NCBI GenBank assembly: GCA_001563305.1 | Contig: CP013703.1 | Location: 558,001-622,000, forward strand | DNA length: 64,000 nt | Source of the DNA: a methanogenic archaeon mixed culture ISO4-G1 | Lineage (GTDB): Archaea; Thermoplasmatota; Thermoplasmata; Methanomassiliicoccales; Methanomethylophilaceae | Direction: 5' to 3' | Part shown: positions 29,029-36,908 of the stretch, piece after piece | How the letters are laid out: each line of letters begins with the position of its first letter | Numbering within the stretch: position 1 is the first letter of the stretch | Notes under the pieces: model-generated | What the model was told of the DNA's origin: nothing | Seen by the model: the letters and a program-made list of their open reading frames with translations, nothing else | The model's database searches: none | Position numbers and translations under genes: made by a program

Positions 29029-30294
29029 TCAGATGTGGAACTTCTTGATGCCTGGGAAGACTGCCTTGGAGCCCAGCTCCTCCTCGATCCTGAGGAGGCG
29101 GTTGTACTTGGCGGTCCTCTCTCCCCTTGCGGGCGCACCGGTCTTGATCTCCCCGGATCCCCATCCGACGGAGAGGTCGGCGATGGTGGTGTCCTCGGAC
29201 TCCCCGGACCTGTGGGACACGACGACGTTGTATCCGTGGTCGAAGCTCATCTGTGCGGCCCTTCCGGATTCGGTGATCGTACCGATCTGGTTGACCTTCA
29301 GCAGGAGGGCGTTGGCGGCTCCCGCCTCGATACCCCTGGCGAGACGCTTGGAGTTGGTAACGAAGAGGTCGTCACCTACGATCTGGACGCGGTTGCCGAC
29401 CTTCTTGGTGAGCTCGGCGGTGGTCTCGAAGTCGTCCTCGAAGAACGGGTCCTCGATGCTTATGAGCGGGTGGTCCTTGGTGAGCTGGACGTAGTGGTCG
29501 GCGAGCTCTCCGGCGGACAGCTTCATACCGTCCACGTCGTACACCCCGTTGTCGTAGAACTCGGAGGATGCGGCGTCGATGGCCAGGAACACATCTTTTC
29601 CGGGTGCGTATCCTGCATCGGAGACCGCGGAGACGATGATGGACAGCGCCTCGTCGACGGTGTCGAGAGGGGGTGCGAATCCTCCCTCGTCGCCGATGTT
29701 GATCGCCCCGACCCCGTATTTGGACTTGAGCAGGGACTTGAGATGCATGTAGACCTCCGAGGACATTCTCAGACAGTCCGAGAAGGATTTGGCGCCTGCA
29801 GGGATGATCATGCATTCCTGGATCTTCAGGTTGCCTCCGGCGTGCTTTCCGCCGTTGATGATGTTCAGCATGGGGACGGGAAGGGTCACGTGGTCCTTAC
29901 CGATGTGCCGGTATACCGGGACGCCCTCGCACATGGCACCTGCCCTGGCGACGGCCAGAGATACGGCCACGGTGGCGTTGCCTCCGAGAGAGGTCTTGTT
30001 CTCGGTGCCGTCCAGCTCGATCATGGCCTCGTCGATGCCCTCCTGGTCGGTGGGATCCATACCGGTGATCCTCTTGGCGATGGGTCCGCGGACGTTCTCC
30101 ACCGCCTTCAGCACACCCTTTCCTCCGTACCTGCTGCCGCCGTCGCGGAGCTCGTGGGCCTCCCACGATCCCGTGGACGCCCCGGAGGGAGCGATGGCCG
30201 TGATGCTGTGGCCGTTGACTGTGATTTCTGCTTCGACGGTAGGGTTGCCCCTGGAGTCCAGCACTTCCCTTGCCCAAACCTTCTCTATCTGCAT
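29029..30294 (-). CDS. eno: Enolase
   Basis: Interconverts 2-phosphoglycerate and phosphoenolpyruvate. The 421-residue protein has the N-terminal DSRGNPTVEAE, the His loop APSGASTGSWEAHELRDGG, metal ligands in the AIDAAS, SIEDPFFEDD and QIVGDDLFVTN strands, the catalytic LLLKVNQIGT, and VSHRSGESEDTTIADL. It lies 9 bp before pncB and 9 bp after the receiver-DUF835 gene on the same strand, suggesting a three-gene run. Confidence 0.96.
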   Translation of the reverse strand: MQIEKVWAREVLDSRGNPTVEAEITVNGHSITAIAPSGASTGSWEAHELRDGGSRYGGKGVLKAVENVRGPIAKRITGMDPTDQEGIDEAMIELDGTENKTSLGGNATVAVSLAVARAGAMCEGVPVYRHIGKDHVTLPVPMLNIINGGKHAGGNLKIQECMIIPAGAKSFSDCLRMSSEVYMHLKSLLKSKYGVGAINIGDEGGFAPPLDTVDEALSIIVSAVSDAGYAPGKDVFLAIDAASSEFYDNGVYDVDGMKLSAGELADHYVQLTKDHPLISIEDPFFEDDFETTAELTKKVGNRVQIVGDDLFVTNSKRLARGIEAGAANALLLKVNQIGTITESGRAAQMSFDHGYNVVVSHRSGESEDTTIADLSVGWGSGEIKTGAPARGERTAKYNRLLRIEEELGSKAVFPGIKKFHI

Positions 30295-30303
30295 CTTATC
30301 TCC

Positions 30304-31260
30304 TCAGTTAGAATACTCGGACATATCCCCGAGCAGGATGTTGCGGTCCTTGGTCGTGAGTATCGACGGGTTGACCGAAACGACGTAAGTGACGATCTTG
30401 TTGTCGGACTTGGCCGACACGAGCTGGTGCACGAACACCAGACTGTGGTTGAGTCCGTTGCTGTCTATGATGTTTGTGAGGTCCTCGATCATGACTACGG
30501 GTTTCTCATGCTCGCGGACGAAGTCCTTGATGAAAACCGTGAGCGTCCCGAGGGCGTTGATGTTCATCGACCTCCCCCTTCCGGTTGCGGAGAGGGTGGC
30601 GATCTCGATGTCGTCGTTGCCGAAGTTCTTCCTGGCGGCCTTCGCGTTCTCGGTGGTGATGACCAGGATGGAGTAGTCCTTGGGACTGAAGATGTCGATG
30701 AAATCGTAGATCTTGTTGGGTTCCTTCTCGAAGAAGACGTACGACCTTCCGTAGAGCGGCGCATCCGATGCGATGTATTCCGCCACCATCGCAGTCTCGT
30801 CGACGGTTATGTGCTGCGACTCCTCCTCGGATTCTTCCTTGCGCTTCTTGCCGAAGAATCCCTTCTTCTTCTTGGAGCCCTTGGCCTTCTCGACCTGCTC
30901 CTGCTCCTTCTTGGCGACGAGCTCCTTGAGCGCGGCGGAGATGTCGGAGGACTTGAAGGGCTTGTTGACGGACGCCATGATGAACGGGTTGTCCTTGGGG
31001 CTCTCGTCGTTGATACCCTTGACCAGGATCGTGTTCAGCTCGATCATGGGCTCCTTCTCGTGGACGCGGTCGAGGATCTTCAGACCGTCCTCGTCGTTGA
31101 CCAGCGTGTCCAGGAGGATGGCGTTGGGCTCGAAGTCCATTATCGCTTCGACGGCATCGTCTATGGTGCCTGCGATCCTCACAATGTGGCCCTCATCGAT
31201 GAGGATGTCCTTGAGGATCTCCTGGATGGCTATGTTGTCGTCGACGACCAGAACTTTCAT
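30304..31260 (-). CDS. Receiver domain protein with C-terminal DUF835 domain
   Basis: A 318-residue two-domain protein. Residues 1-120 form a response-regulator receiver (MKVLVVDDNIAIQEIL, phosphoacceptor region FEPNAILLDTLVND, switch Lys in ASVNKPFKSSDI). A Lys/Glu-rich linker (KKKKGFFGKKRKEES) leads to a DUF835 domain (GRSYVFFEKEPNKIYDF to ILLGDMSEYSN) that resembles a RecA-like fold without a visible Walker A motif. No DNA-binding domain is present. The Asp-rich DDN and the LDT site suggest phosphorylation is possible, but no histidine kinase is in the window. The start at 31260 is the first Met of the receiver. Confidence 0.88.
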   Translation of the reverse strand: MKVLVVDDNIAIQEILKDILIDEGHIVRIAGTIDDAVEAIMDFEPNAILLDTLVNDEDGLKILDRVHEKEPMIELNTILVKGINDESPKDNPFIMASVNKPFKSSDISAALKELVAKKEQEQVEKAKGSKKKKGFFGKKRKEESEEESQHITVDETAMVAEYIASDAPLYGRSYVFFEKEPNKIYDFIDIFSPKDYSILVITTENAKAARKNFGNDDIEIATLSATGRGRSMNINALGTLTVFIKDFVREHEKPVVMIEDLTNIIDSNGLNHSLVFVHQLVSAKSDNKIVTYVVSVNPSILTTKDRNILLGDMSEYSN

Positions 31261-31394
31261 TTTGGTATCTCCGTGAGGGCTACGGTTTCGGAGTATTTGG
31301 AATTGGCTATCGTACGGCGATGGTCGGACATCTAGAGCCTCAGCTGAAGGGGTAGTATCCGGCCGTCGGGCCGTAAAAATAAACGAAGCAGCAA

Positions 31395-31544
31395 TCACTG
31401 CTTCCTGCTCTCTTTGGCTTTGGGCCTGAGGTTGCTGTATCCGCACTTCCTGCACTTGGACGCCCTAACGGGGTTGGTGGCGTAGCAGTTCATGCATACA
31501 GTCTTATCAAGGAGCCTGTGCTCAGCCTCTTTGAAACGTGCCAT
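31395..31544 (-). CDS. rpl40e: Ribosomal protein L40e
   Basis: A 49-residue zinc-ribbon ribosomal protein too short for most ORF lists. It begins [20 protein letters not shown] and continues through [16 protein letters not shown], giving a C-x2-C and C-x2-C zinc site in a basic protein, as in archaeal L40e. It ends TGA at 31395-31397 and is followed by a T-rich stretch. The nearest gene is the receiver-DUF835 gene 134 bp downstream. Confidence 0.92.
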   Translation of the reverse strand: MARFKEAEHRLLDKTVCMNCYATNPVRASKCRKCGYSNLRPKAKESRKQ

Positions 31545-31631
31545 TCGAAATACCTCTGATTTTCCCCATTAAGGATGTCATATAAAAATAAATGGTTCGG
31601 CCCGGGGATATGCTGGGTAGTGTAGCGGGAT

Positions 31632-32573
31632 TCAGTCGAAGAGGGACCTCTGCTGGACGTAATCCTCTATGGGCGAGGTCTTGCGGCCGGGCAGCTCGTG
31701 TATGAGGTTCTCCGGTCTTATCCTGTCCACGATCTCCCTGCAGCGGGGGTCCGTGAACGGGAGGTGTTGGTCCAGCGTGTTTATGTGATGATAGCAGCTG
31801 CGGATGAAGCCCATGACGTCGTCCGTGTCGCATCTGACCTCCTCGAAGTTCGCCCTGTAGTCGCCGGAGGCGCTGTAGTGGAAGTGCATCGCTGAGATGG
31901 TGTCGATCACATCGGTGCTGTAGCTGTCGATGATCCTGTTCACCACGTCGATGCAGTCGGATTCGCTGTTCAGCCCGGGGATGGTGTTCATCAGATGTCC
32001 GGTGTCCAGGCAGATGCCCCAGTTCTCGAACTCCAGCTTCCTGGACATCAGGTGGTAGTCGGAGCTGTCCTTCATCCTGAGTCCTGGCCACCATAGGTTC
32101 TCGAACACCAGTTTGAATGGCGGTTCGCCGCCCGGGAATCCCGATGCGACGGTGTTGATCATGTCGCAGAACTTTTCCAGCACATACTTGGAATCCTTCG
32201 AGTAGCTGCGTAGGCGGAGCTCCGGGATGTCGATGTTGCAGGCATGGATCACGCCGTGGGCCGGATGCAGCGGCTCGGCGCACCATATCATGTTCCTCAC
32301 GGTGTCGGCGATCTCCTCCCTGTCCCTGCCGTACATGTAGTACTTGACATACTCCTCGGGCATGTCGTAGGGCCTGCTCTCCCATGCACAGAGCCAGTCG
32401 GTCGTATAAGGGAGATGGACGGTCTTGGTGTACGGTGCGAAGGACGGGTCTACCGGAGTGTGCGAGGTCAGCAGTTCCAGGCCGTCGCAGCGTATCCTGC
32501 CGAAAAGTCCTTCCAGGTCCGGGCTGAGATCGGACAGTTCCTGGTATACGCTGTAGCTGAAGAGGTTCCTCAT
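31632..32573 (-). CDS. Xylose-isomerase-like TIM-barrel protein
   Basis: A 313-residue protein resembling the AP endonuclease 2 / sugar phosphate isomerase superfamily. Likely metal-binding strands are visible: KLVFENLWWPG (Glu), WGICLDTGHLMN (Asp, His) and MHFHYSASGDY (His). Substrate is unknown. Its start overlaps the DUF4443 gene stop by one base, so the two are translationally coupled and probably act together. Confidence 0.78.
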   Translation of the reverse strand: MRNLFSYSVYQELSDLSPDLEGLFGRIRCDGLELLTSHTPVDPSFAPYTKTVHLPYTTDWLCAWESRPYDMPEEYVKYYMYGRDREEIADTVRNMIWCAEPLHPAHGVIHACNIDIPELRLRSYSKDSKYVLEKFCDMINTVASGFPGGEPPFKLVFENLWWPGLRMKDSSDYHLMSRKLEFENWGICLDTGHLMNTIPGLNSESDCIDVVNRIIDSYSTDVIDTISAMHFHYSASGDYRANFEEVRCDTDDVMGFIRSCYHHINTLDQHLPFTDPRCREIVDRIRPENLIHELPGRKTSPIEDYVQQRSLFD

Positions 32574-33157
32574 CAGAACAGCTCTAGCGCAGCCGAGACG
32601 GCAGCGACGATGGCGGACTGCTTGGTGATTCCGCCGCCGATGATCATCACGTCGCCTTCCTTCATTCCGAACTCCTCGCGGATCTTCTTGGCGATCTGGG
32701 GGTTCTCCTTGTCGAGGTTCCAGTCAGGCGGGATGCAGAGGTTGGAATCCCTGTACACGATGGTGGTGCAGCCTTCCGCGCCGACCTTGATCCCGGCATC
32801 CCTCTGCTCCATTCCGTTGTTGACCTTGTTGGCGACGCCTTTGACGATGACTCCCTGCTGCTCGGTACCGATGACGGAACCATCGAGGAAGATATCGACG
32901 GGCTGGATGGGTATCTGTTCCAGGAACGACTGTCCAGCCTTGGTGATGATGATACCGGTTTGCTTGATGGAGATGTAGTCCCAATCCAGAAGTGTCTCGA
33001 GGATCCTGCGCATGCTCCCCTCTCCGACACCGACCTCGTCAGCCAGTCTCTTGCGGCCGATACGTTTCCCGCTCGAGAGGATGTACATTGTCCAATAGAC
33101 GTTCGCGTCATTGAATCTGAACATGGGTCCGAACTGTGGTGCATCAATAATCTTCAA
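32573..33157 (-). CDS. DUF4443 winged-helix protein (TTG start)
   Basis: A 194-residue protein with an N-terminal winged helix (RKRLADEVGVGEGSMRRILETLLDWDYISIKQTG, about residues 35-70) and a DUF4443 C-terminal domain. It is paralogous to the N-terminal half of the DUF2111-containing regulator at 61975-62943: both share a GP-x-FND start, a GRKxLA-GEGSxR helix pair and VGAEGCTTIVY/AGATGATTLVY. The start is TTG at 33157; a GTG 6 bp upstream meets a stop. Ligand and targets are unknown. It is cotranscribed with the TIM-barrel gene. Confidence 0.82.
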   Translation of the reverse strand: MKIIDAPQFGPMFRFNDANVYWTMYILSSGKRIGRKRLADEVGVGEGSMRRILETLLDWDYISIKQTGIIITKAGQSFLEQIPIQPVDIFLDGSVIGTEQQGVIVKGVANKVNNGMEQRDAGIKVGAEGCTTIVYRDSNLCIPPDWNLDKENPQIAKKIREEFGMKEGDVMIIGGGITKQSAIVAAVSAALELF

Positions 33158-33312
33158 GCTTTCACCAGCTAGAGTTGGATGGGTTCGTAACTATTTAAAT
33201 TAAGTAGGAAAATTTAACCGTCTGGCAATAAGGATGTTAGAGCCATTCCCGATGCTGGGATTATGCAGCGGTGCTTCCATTTGGATGCTATGTCTATCTT
33301 CAGGGAAGAAGT
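33158..33312. other. AT-rich promoter region of the DUF4443 operon
   Basis: A minus-strand TATA-like element lies in the TATTTAAATTAAG stretch near 33194-33206, upstream of the TTG start at 33157. No ORF or RNA gene is seen in the remainder. Confidence 0.4.
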
Positions 33313-33343
33313 GATAAAAAAGGGAGGTGCCCCGGAGGGCACC
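33313..33343 (-). terminator. Terminator of the SAM synthetase gene
   Basis: Read on the minus strand, a perfect 7-bp stem GGTGCCC/GGGCACC (337-343 with 326-332 of the 33 kb line) with a 4-nt loop is followed by CTCCC and a T6 run at 33316-33321. Confidence 0.7.
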
Positions 33344-33364
33344 GTTGAGTTTCAGGGATCGATC

Positions 33365-34597
33365 TCAGAAGGTCTTGACCTTTCCGTTGATGATCATCTC
33401 GGAGACCTTGTCGACGTTGTCGAGCCACTCGAACGCGATGGACTCGGCATCCTTCGTCCAGGCCTTGAGCTTGGGGCACTTCTCGGGTTCGGGCAGGACG
33501 ATCTGCACCGAGCAGTTGAGAGGCTGAGAGACAGGCTTTCCGATCTGCGAGAGGATCCTGACCCTGATCTCGGCATCGTTGGTGACCTTCTTGGCGACGT
33601 CCTCGGCGATGAGCTTGGACATGACGTTGTAGATCTTTCCGATGTGGGTGATGGGGTTCTTTCCGGAGGTGGCCTCCATGGACATGGGCCTGTAGGGTGT
33701 GATCAGACCGTTGCACCTGTTGCCCCTTCCGACGGATCCGTCGTCTCCCATCTCCTGGGAGAGTCCGGTACAGGTCAGGTAGTAGACTCCCTTCTTGTAG
33801 TTGTCACCGGTGTTGATCTCGAGCTTGAAGTCGATGTCTTCCTTTCCGATGATCTTCAGGGCGTTGTCGGTGACCAGGTCGTACATCTGCTCGATGGCGG
33901 ACTGGTAGTGATTCGCGTCGGGGATGTACTTGTCGACCATTGCGCATGCGATGGTCATGGTGACCTTGTTGTCGATCCTGGAGCACATGACCTTGACGTC
34001 CTGTCCGGTCTCGGGGAGCTTCTTCTTCATGGCCCCGTTGATGTAGTGCTCGGTCTCGAGGGTGAGCCTGTCTGTGATGGAGTAGGGTGCGTATCCGACT
34101 CCGAAGGATGTGTCGTTGGCGAGGACTCCGGATGTCTTGTACACTCCGGTGAGGTCGTCGGATCCCATTCCGATCTTGGCGTCGAGGATGACTTCGGAGT
34201 CGACATCGAGGTTGGGGAATGTCTTCTTCAGGTACTTGCGTGCGGCCGCGAGCGCTGTGGGCTTGCAGGGCAGGTCCTTGATGAGCTTGCCGTCGTCGAT
34301 GTATGTGGTTGCACGTCCGACCAGGAGCATGTAGACGGGGTCGATGATGTGACCGCCGCCGAACTTGGGCTTCGCGGAACCAGCGGCCAGCTGGGTCTCG
34401 TCGGTGTTGTGGTGGAGAACGTGTCCTACCTCCTTGATGTACATCTTGCACAGGGCCCTTGAGACCTCCTCTCCGAGAGCGTCGGCAACGGAATCAGGGT
34501 GTCCGATACCTTTCCTCTCTACGATCTCGACCTTCTTCATGGGGGTGGGGATCTCGTTGAGACCTTCCACATAAATGTTCTTTGCTTTTTTAGGCAT
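33365..34597 (-). CDS. mat: S-adenosylmethionine synthetase, archaeal type
   Basis: Makes SAM from methionine and ATP. The 410-residue archaeal MAT has ERKGIGHPDSVADALGE with the catalytic His, HHNTDETQLAAG, GRATTY, the VMCSRIDNKVTMTIAC strand and the glycine-rich GDDGSVGRGNRCNGLITPYRPMSMEA block. The start at 34597 (MPKKAKNIYVEGLNE) is preferred; earlier ATGs overlap the facing HTH-CBS gene. The promoter lies in the AT-rich divergent gap. Confidence 0.95.
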   Translation of the reverse strand: MPKKAKNIYVEGLNEIPTPMKKVEIVERKGIGHPDSVADALGEEVSRALCKMYIKEVGHVLHHNTDETQLAAGSAKPKFGGGHIIDPVYMLLVGRATTYIDDGKLIKDLPCKPTALAAARKYLKKTFPNLDVDSEVILDAKIGMGSDDLTGVYKTSGVLANDTSFGVGYAPYSITDRLTLETEHYINGAMKKKLPETGQDVKVMCSRIDNKVTMTIACAMVDKYIPDANHYQSAIEQMYDLVTDNALKIIGKEDIDFKLEINTGDNYKKGVYYLTCTGLSQEMGDDGSVGRGNRCNGLITPYRPMSMEATSGKNPITHIGKIYNVMSKLIAEDVAKKVTNDAEIRVRILSQIGKPVSQPLNCSVQIVLPEPEKCPKLKAWTKDAESIAFEWLDNVDKVSEMIINGKVKTF

Positions 34598-34673
34598 AAT
34601 TTCGGCATAAATTCCTAATTTATATATGTTCCTCATAAAAATATTCTTATAGGAATAATTCTGTAAGAAAAGC
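34598..34673. promoter_or_regulatory. Divergent promoter between SAM synthetase and HTH-CBS regulator
   Basis: A 76-bp AT-rich gap with overlapping TATA-like elements (TTTATATATG at about 34619-34628 and AATATTCTTATAGG near 34640-34653). It serves both directions and is the natural operator site for the HTH-CBS protein. Confidence 0.5.
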
Positions 34674-36149
34674 ATGAGCTTCCCCCCGGCCACGGACATA
34701 CGTAAGATCAGAGTGGGCATGGACATCACCCAAGCAGAACTTGCTGCCAGGTCCGGGGTGGGTCAGAGCACCATCGCTAAGATCGAGCGCGGAAAGATAT
34801 CCGCCAGCTATGATACGGTGGTGAGGCTCTTCGAGACTCTTGAGGACATGAGGAACGACATCGGCAAGGGGCAGGTGGCCTCCGACGTGTGCTCCAGGGA
34901 GCTCCTCGTCGTGCAGGTCAACGATACCGTCAGCACCGCATCCGAACTGATGAGGACCACCGGTTTCTCGCAGCTCCCGGTATTCAATCACGATAAGCCG
35001 GTGGGCAGTATCTCGGAGAAGGACATCCTCCAGCTCATAAGGGGCGGGGTGCCGCTGGAGACCGTGAACAACACTCTGGTCAGCGAGATCATGGGCAGTT
35101 CGTTCCCCGTGGTACCGTCCACCACGCCCGTCTCGACGATAGCCGGGATGATGGGCAGTTACAACGCGGTCCTCGTATCGGAGAGGGGGACCATAATCGG
35201 ATTGGTGTCGAACGCGGACATGCTCAAGCTGATCTGATCGCTTCAGCGTGACCGAGTCCGTGCGAATCTCGTAGAGCTGCATGTCCGAGACCACGGAGGT
35301 GTTCTCGAATACGCTTTTGGCTTCCGCTTCGACGGCCGACAGATTATCGTAACGGTTGCTGATGTGCGTGAGCAGAAGCTTCTTCACGCACGCCTCCTTC
35401 GCGGTCTCAGCCGCTTGAAGGGCGGTCGAGTGGAAATGCTCTTGTGCCAGATCGGATTCTGTGGACATGTAGGTGGCCTCGTGGATCAGTATCGTAGCGT
35501 CCTTGGAACCGTCGATGGCGGAACGGCATTTCCTGGTGTCTCCGGTATAGGATACGGACGCACCCTTTATGGCGGGTCCGAGGACCTGTTCAGGTGCCAC
35601 GCCGCGGATGGTCTCCCCGTTCTTTATGCGGGACATCTCCGGGCCTTCCTGGATCCCCAGCGACAGTGCTTTCTCCTTGTCCAGTTTCCCAGGGCGATCC
35701 TTCTCCCTCACGGTGAATCCCACTGATGCGATGCCGTGGTCCGTGGGATACACGGACACTGTCATGCCGCAGCATTGGAAGACCTCCTCTCCTGACACCT
35801 CCACGATGTCCAGCGGATACGAGGTCTCCCCTTCGGTCACCGACATGAAGGTGTCCACGCACCTTCTGATTCCCTCGGGCCCGTAGACCGTCAGCGGCTC
35901 GGTCCTCCCGGAGAGGCTCATAGTCTGCAGCAATCCCGGCAGTCCGAAGACGTGGTCGCCGTGCAGATGGGTTATCAGTATGGCTCTGATCTTCATGAAC
36001 GAGAATGGGGAGATCATCAGCTGTCTCTGCGATCCCTCCCCGCAGTCCATGAGGATTATGTCGGAACCGTTCCTTACGGCGATGCAGGATGTCGCACGGT
36101 CCCGGGAAGGGACGCTGGCACCTGTGCCGAGGAAGAGCAGTTCCAACAT
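34647..36149 (-). CDS. rnz: Ribonuclease Z with an antisense C-terminal extension
   Basis: Cleaves the 3' trailer of tRNA precursors. Residues 1-304 are a complete RNase Z: GTGASVPSRDRATSC, the zinc motif HLHGDH (61-66), YTGDTRKC (about 201), HEATY and THISNRY with the last His. Family length is about 300-310. No stop occurs there; codon 305 is the exact complement of the facing HTH-CBS stop codon, and the frame stays open for 195 more codons antisense to that gene until TAA at 34647. The extension has no recognisable domain and its composition is that of a shadow frame. Either the gene has lost its stop or a sequence error hides one. Confidence 0.85.
   Translation of the reverse strand: MLELLFLGTGASVPSRDRATSCIAVRNGSDIILMDCGEGSQRQLMISPFSFMKIRAILITHLHGDHVFGLPGLLQTMSLSGRTEPLTVYGPEGIRRCVDTFMSVTEGETSYPLDIVEVSGEEVFQCCGMTVSVYPTDHGIASVGFTVREKDRPGKLDKEKALSLGIQEGPEMSRIKNGETIRGVAPEQVLGPAIKGASVSYTGDTRKCRSAIDGSKDATILIHEATYMSTESDLAQEHFHSTALQAAETAKEACVKKLLLTHISNRYDNLSAVEAEAKSVFENTSVVSDMQLYEIRTDSVTLKRSDQLEHVRVRHQSDYGPPLRYEDRVVTAHHPGYRRDGRGGRYHGERTAHDLADQSVVHGLQRHPAPYELEDVLLRDTAHRLIVIEYRELRETGGPHQFGCGADGIVDLHDEELPGAHVGGHLPLADVVPHVLKSLEEPHHRIIAGGYLSALDLSDGALTHPGPGSKFCLGDVHAHSDLTYVRGRGEAHAFLTELFL
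34674..35237 (+). CDS. HTH regulator with a CBS-domain pair
   Basis: A 187-residue protein with an XRE-type helix-turn-helix at residues 10-55 (ITQAELAARSGVGQSTIAKIERG) and two CBS domains. CBS1 runs from VNDTVSTASELM to SISEKDILQLI and CBS2 from VVPSTTPVSTIAGMM to GLVSNADMLKLI. CBS pairs bind adenosyl ligands such as AMP or SAM. Divergent transcription from SAM synthetase suggests it may sense SAM and regulate that gene; this is inference. The whole gene is overlapped on the other strand by an unusually extended RNase Z frame. Confidence 0.88.
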   Translation: MSFPPATDIRKIRVGMDITQAELAARSGVGQSTIAKIERGKISASYDTVVRLFETLEDMRNDIGKGQVASDVCSRELLVVQVNDTVSTASELMRTTGFSQLPVFNHDKPVGSISEKDILQLIRGGVPLETVNNTLVSEIMGSSFPVVPSTTPVSTIAGMMGSYNAVLVSERGTIIGLVSNADMLKLI

Positions 36150-36158
36150 GTTATCGTT

Positions 36159-36374
36159 TCAGTCGTAGATGGCGTTGAGTTCCCTGTCCGTCTTGGTCTG
36201 CTTCTTGAACTCCTTGTAGTGTTCCTTGCACAGATGGACGTTGCGCAGGTCGTTGCTCTTGAGCTTGAGCTCGGATTTGGAGACCTGCTTGATGTTGAAG
36301 GACCTCTCCGCATCGTTATCGCATCCCGCCACATCGCACTTGGCGGCGACGGTGTTGTGCTTTGCTAAAGACAT
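36159..36374 (-). CDS. Small Cys/His zinc-binding protein upstream of rnz
   Basis: A 71-residue basic protein. It has a candidate zinc site CDVAGCDNDAERSF (C-x4-C) and VHLCKEHY (C-x2-H), the pattern of small archaeal treble-clef proteins that often bind RNA. I do not recognise the family. It ends 9 bp before rnz on the same strand, which suggests a link to RNA processing. It has good codon use and its own start ATG at 36374. Confidence 0.7.
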   Translation of the reverse strand: MSLAKHNTVAAKCDVAGCDNDAERSFNIKQVSKSELKLKSNDLRNVHLCKEHYKEFKKQTKTDRELNAIYD

Positions 36375-36460
36375 AGTTACCGTATCGACGGCCTGGGCTA
36401 TATATTCGACGTTTCTGCTGGGTCTTTGCTAATGTTCTATAATACAGACGGCTCGGGGCT

Positions 36461-36470
36461 TAATTTATAT
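36461..36470 (+). promoter_or_regulatory. TATA-like box upstream of the structured RNA candidate
   Basis: TAATTTATAT is centred near 36466, so a transcript would begin near 36491-36494, exactly where the closing helix of the structured region starts. Confidence 0.45.
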
Positions 36471-36493
36471 CGAATGAGAGCAATGGAAATTAT

Positions 36494-36722
36494 AAGAGGT
36501 GTGAATAACGGCTCCGAGAGGAGCCGGATCCTTGAGGCGGATCGGACCTCGATATCTTTACCAGATATCGATGACGATCACAACCTCATCGGTCATGATC
36601 GTCAGACGGAAACCACGTTCCCGACATTCAATAAGAATGTCCAAATTCTCACCTCTTGCCGGGTTGGTTCCGTGCATGCCGTACGTAGGTTGTTCGGCAT
36701 GCACGAACTGCCCATTTCCGGC
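36494..36722 (+). ncRNA. Candidate structured non-coding RNA of two domains
   Basis: Almost every base can be placed in a helix. Domain 1 (36494-36657) is closed by a 13-position helix with one U-U mismatch (494-506 with 645-657). Inside lie hairpins of 7 bp with a GAGA tetraloop (509-526), 5 bp (527-543), 9 bp (549-571), 9 bp (572-604), 4 bp (608-621) and 7 bp (623-641). Several abut with no gap. Domain 2 (36658-36722) has GCCGG/CCGGC closing a long hairpin with a 10-bp perfect stem (672-681 with 695-704). A TATA-like box sits 25-30 nt upstream. The GNRA loop favours the plus strand. I see no RNase P or SRP signatures. A 39-codon frame on the minus strand (36558-36677) is the competing explanation. 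Confidence 0.5.
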
Positions 36723-36908
36723 GAATCTTATTCACTCGGCTTCTATGATATTAAAGTATGTTCCTACGTTTGACGGAAGGATGTAGTTTTCTTATACAGG
36801 GTCGGTCTTGTCGCTGAGATCCGAAGAAGCTCTAAGCAGATCAGTCCGGTGTCGTAATCAGAGGTTCTCGCTACAAGTCCTTATACCCGTCAGGCATATC
36901 GTTGAAGC
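36723..36908. other. Gap before the rpe operon with its promoter
   Basis: A T-rich patch TAGTTTTCTT near 36784-36793 could end the preceding transcript. A TATA-like CCTTATACC near 36879-36887 lies about 25 nt before the rpe ATG, so rpe is probably leaderless and independent of the upstream RNA candidate. Confidence 0.4.

Noticed and set aside
29035-31335. 766-codon open frame on the plus strand
   Set aside because: It is antisense to enolase and the receiver-DUF835 gene, both of which carry clear family motifs. The frame is a by-product of GC-rich codon bias.
36426-36773. 115-codon plus-strand frame in the structured gap
   Set aside because: No family resemblance and poor start context; the helices tile it regardless of codon phase. 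A 39-codon minus-strand frame in the same place is kept only as a caveat.
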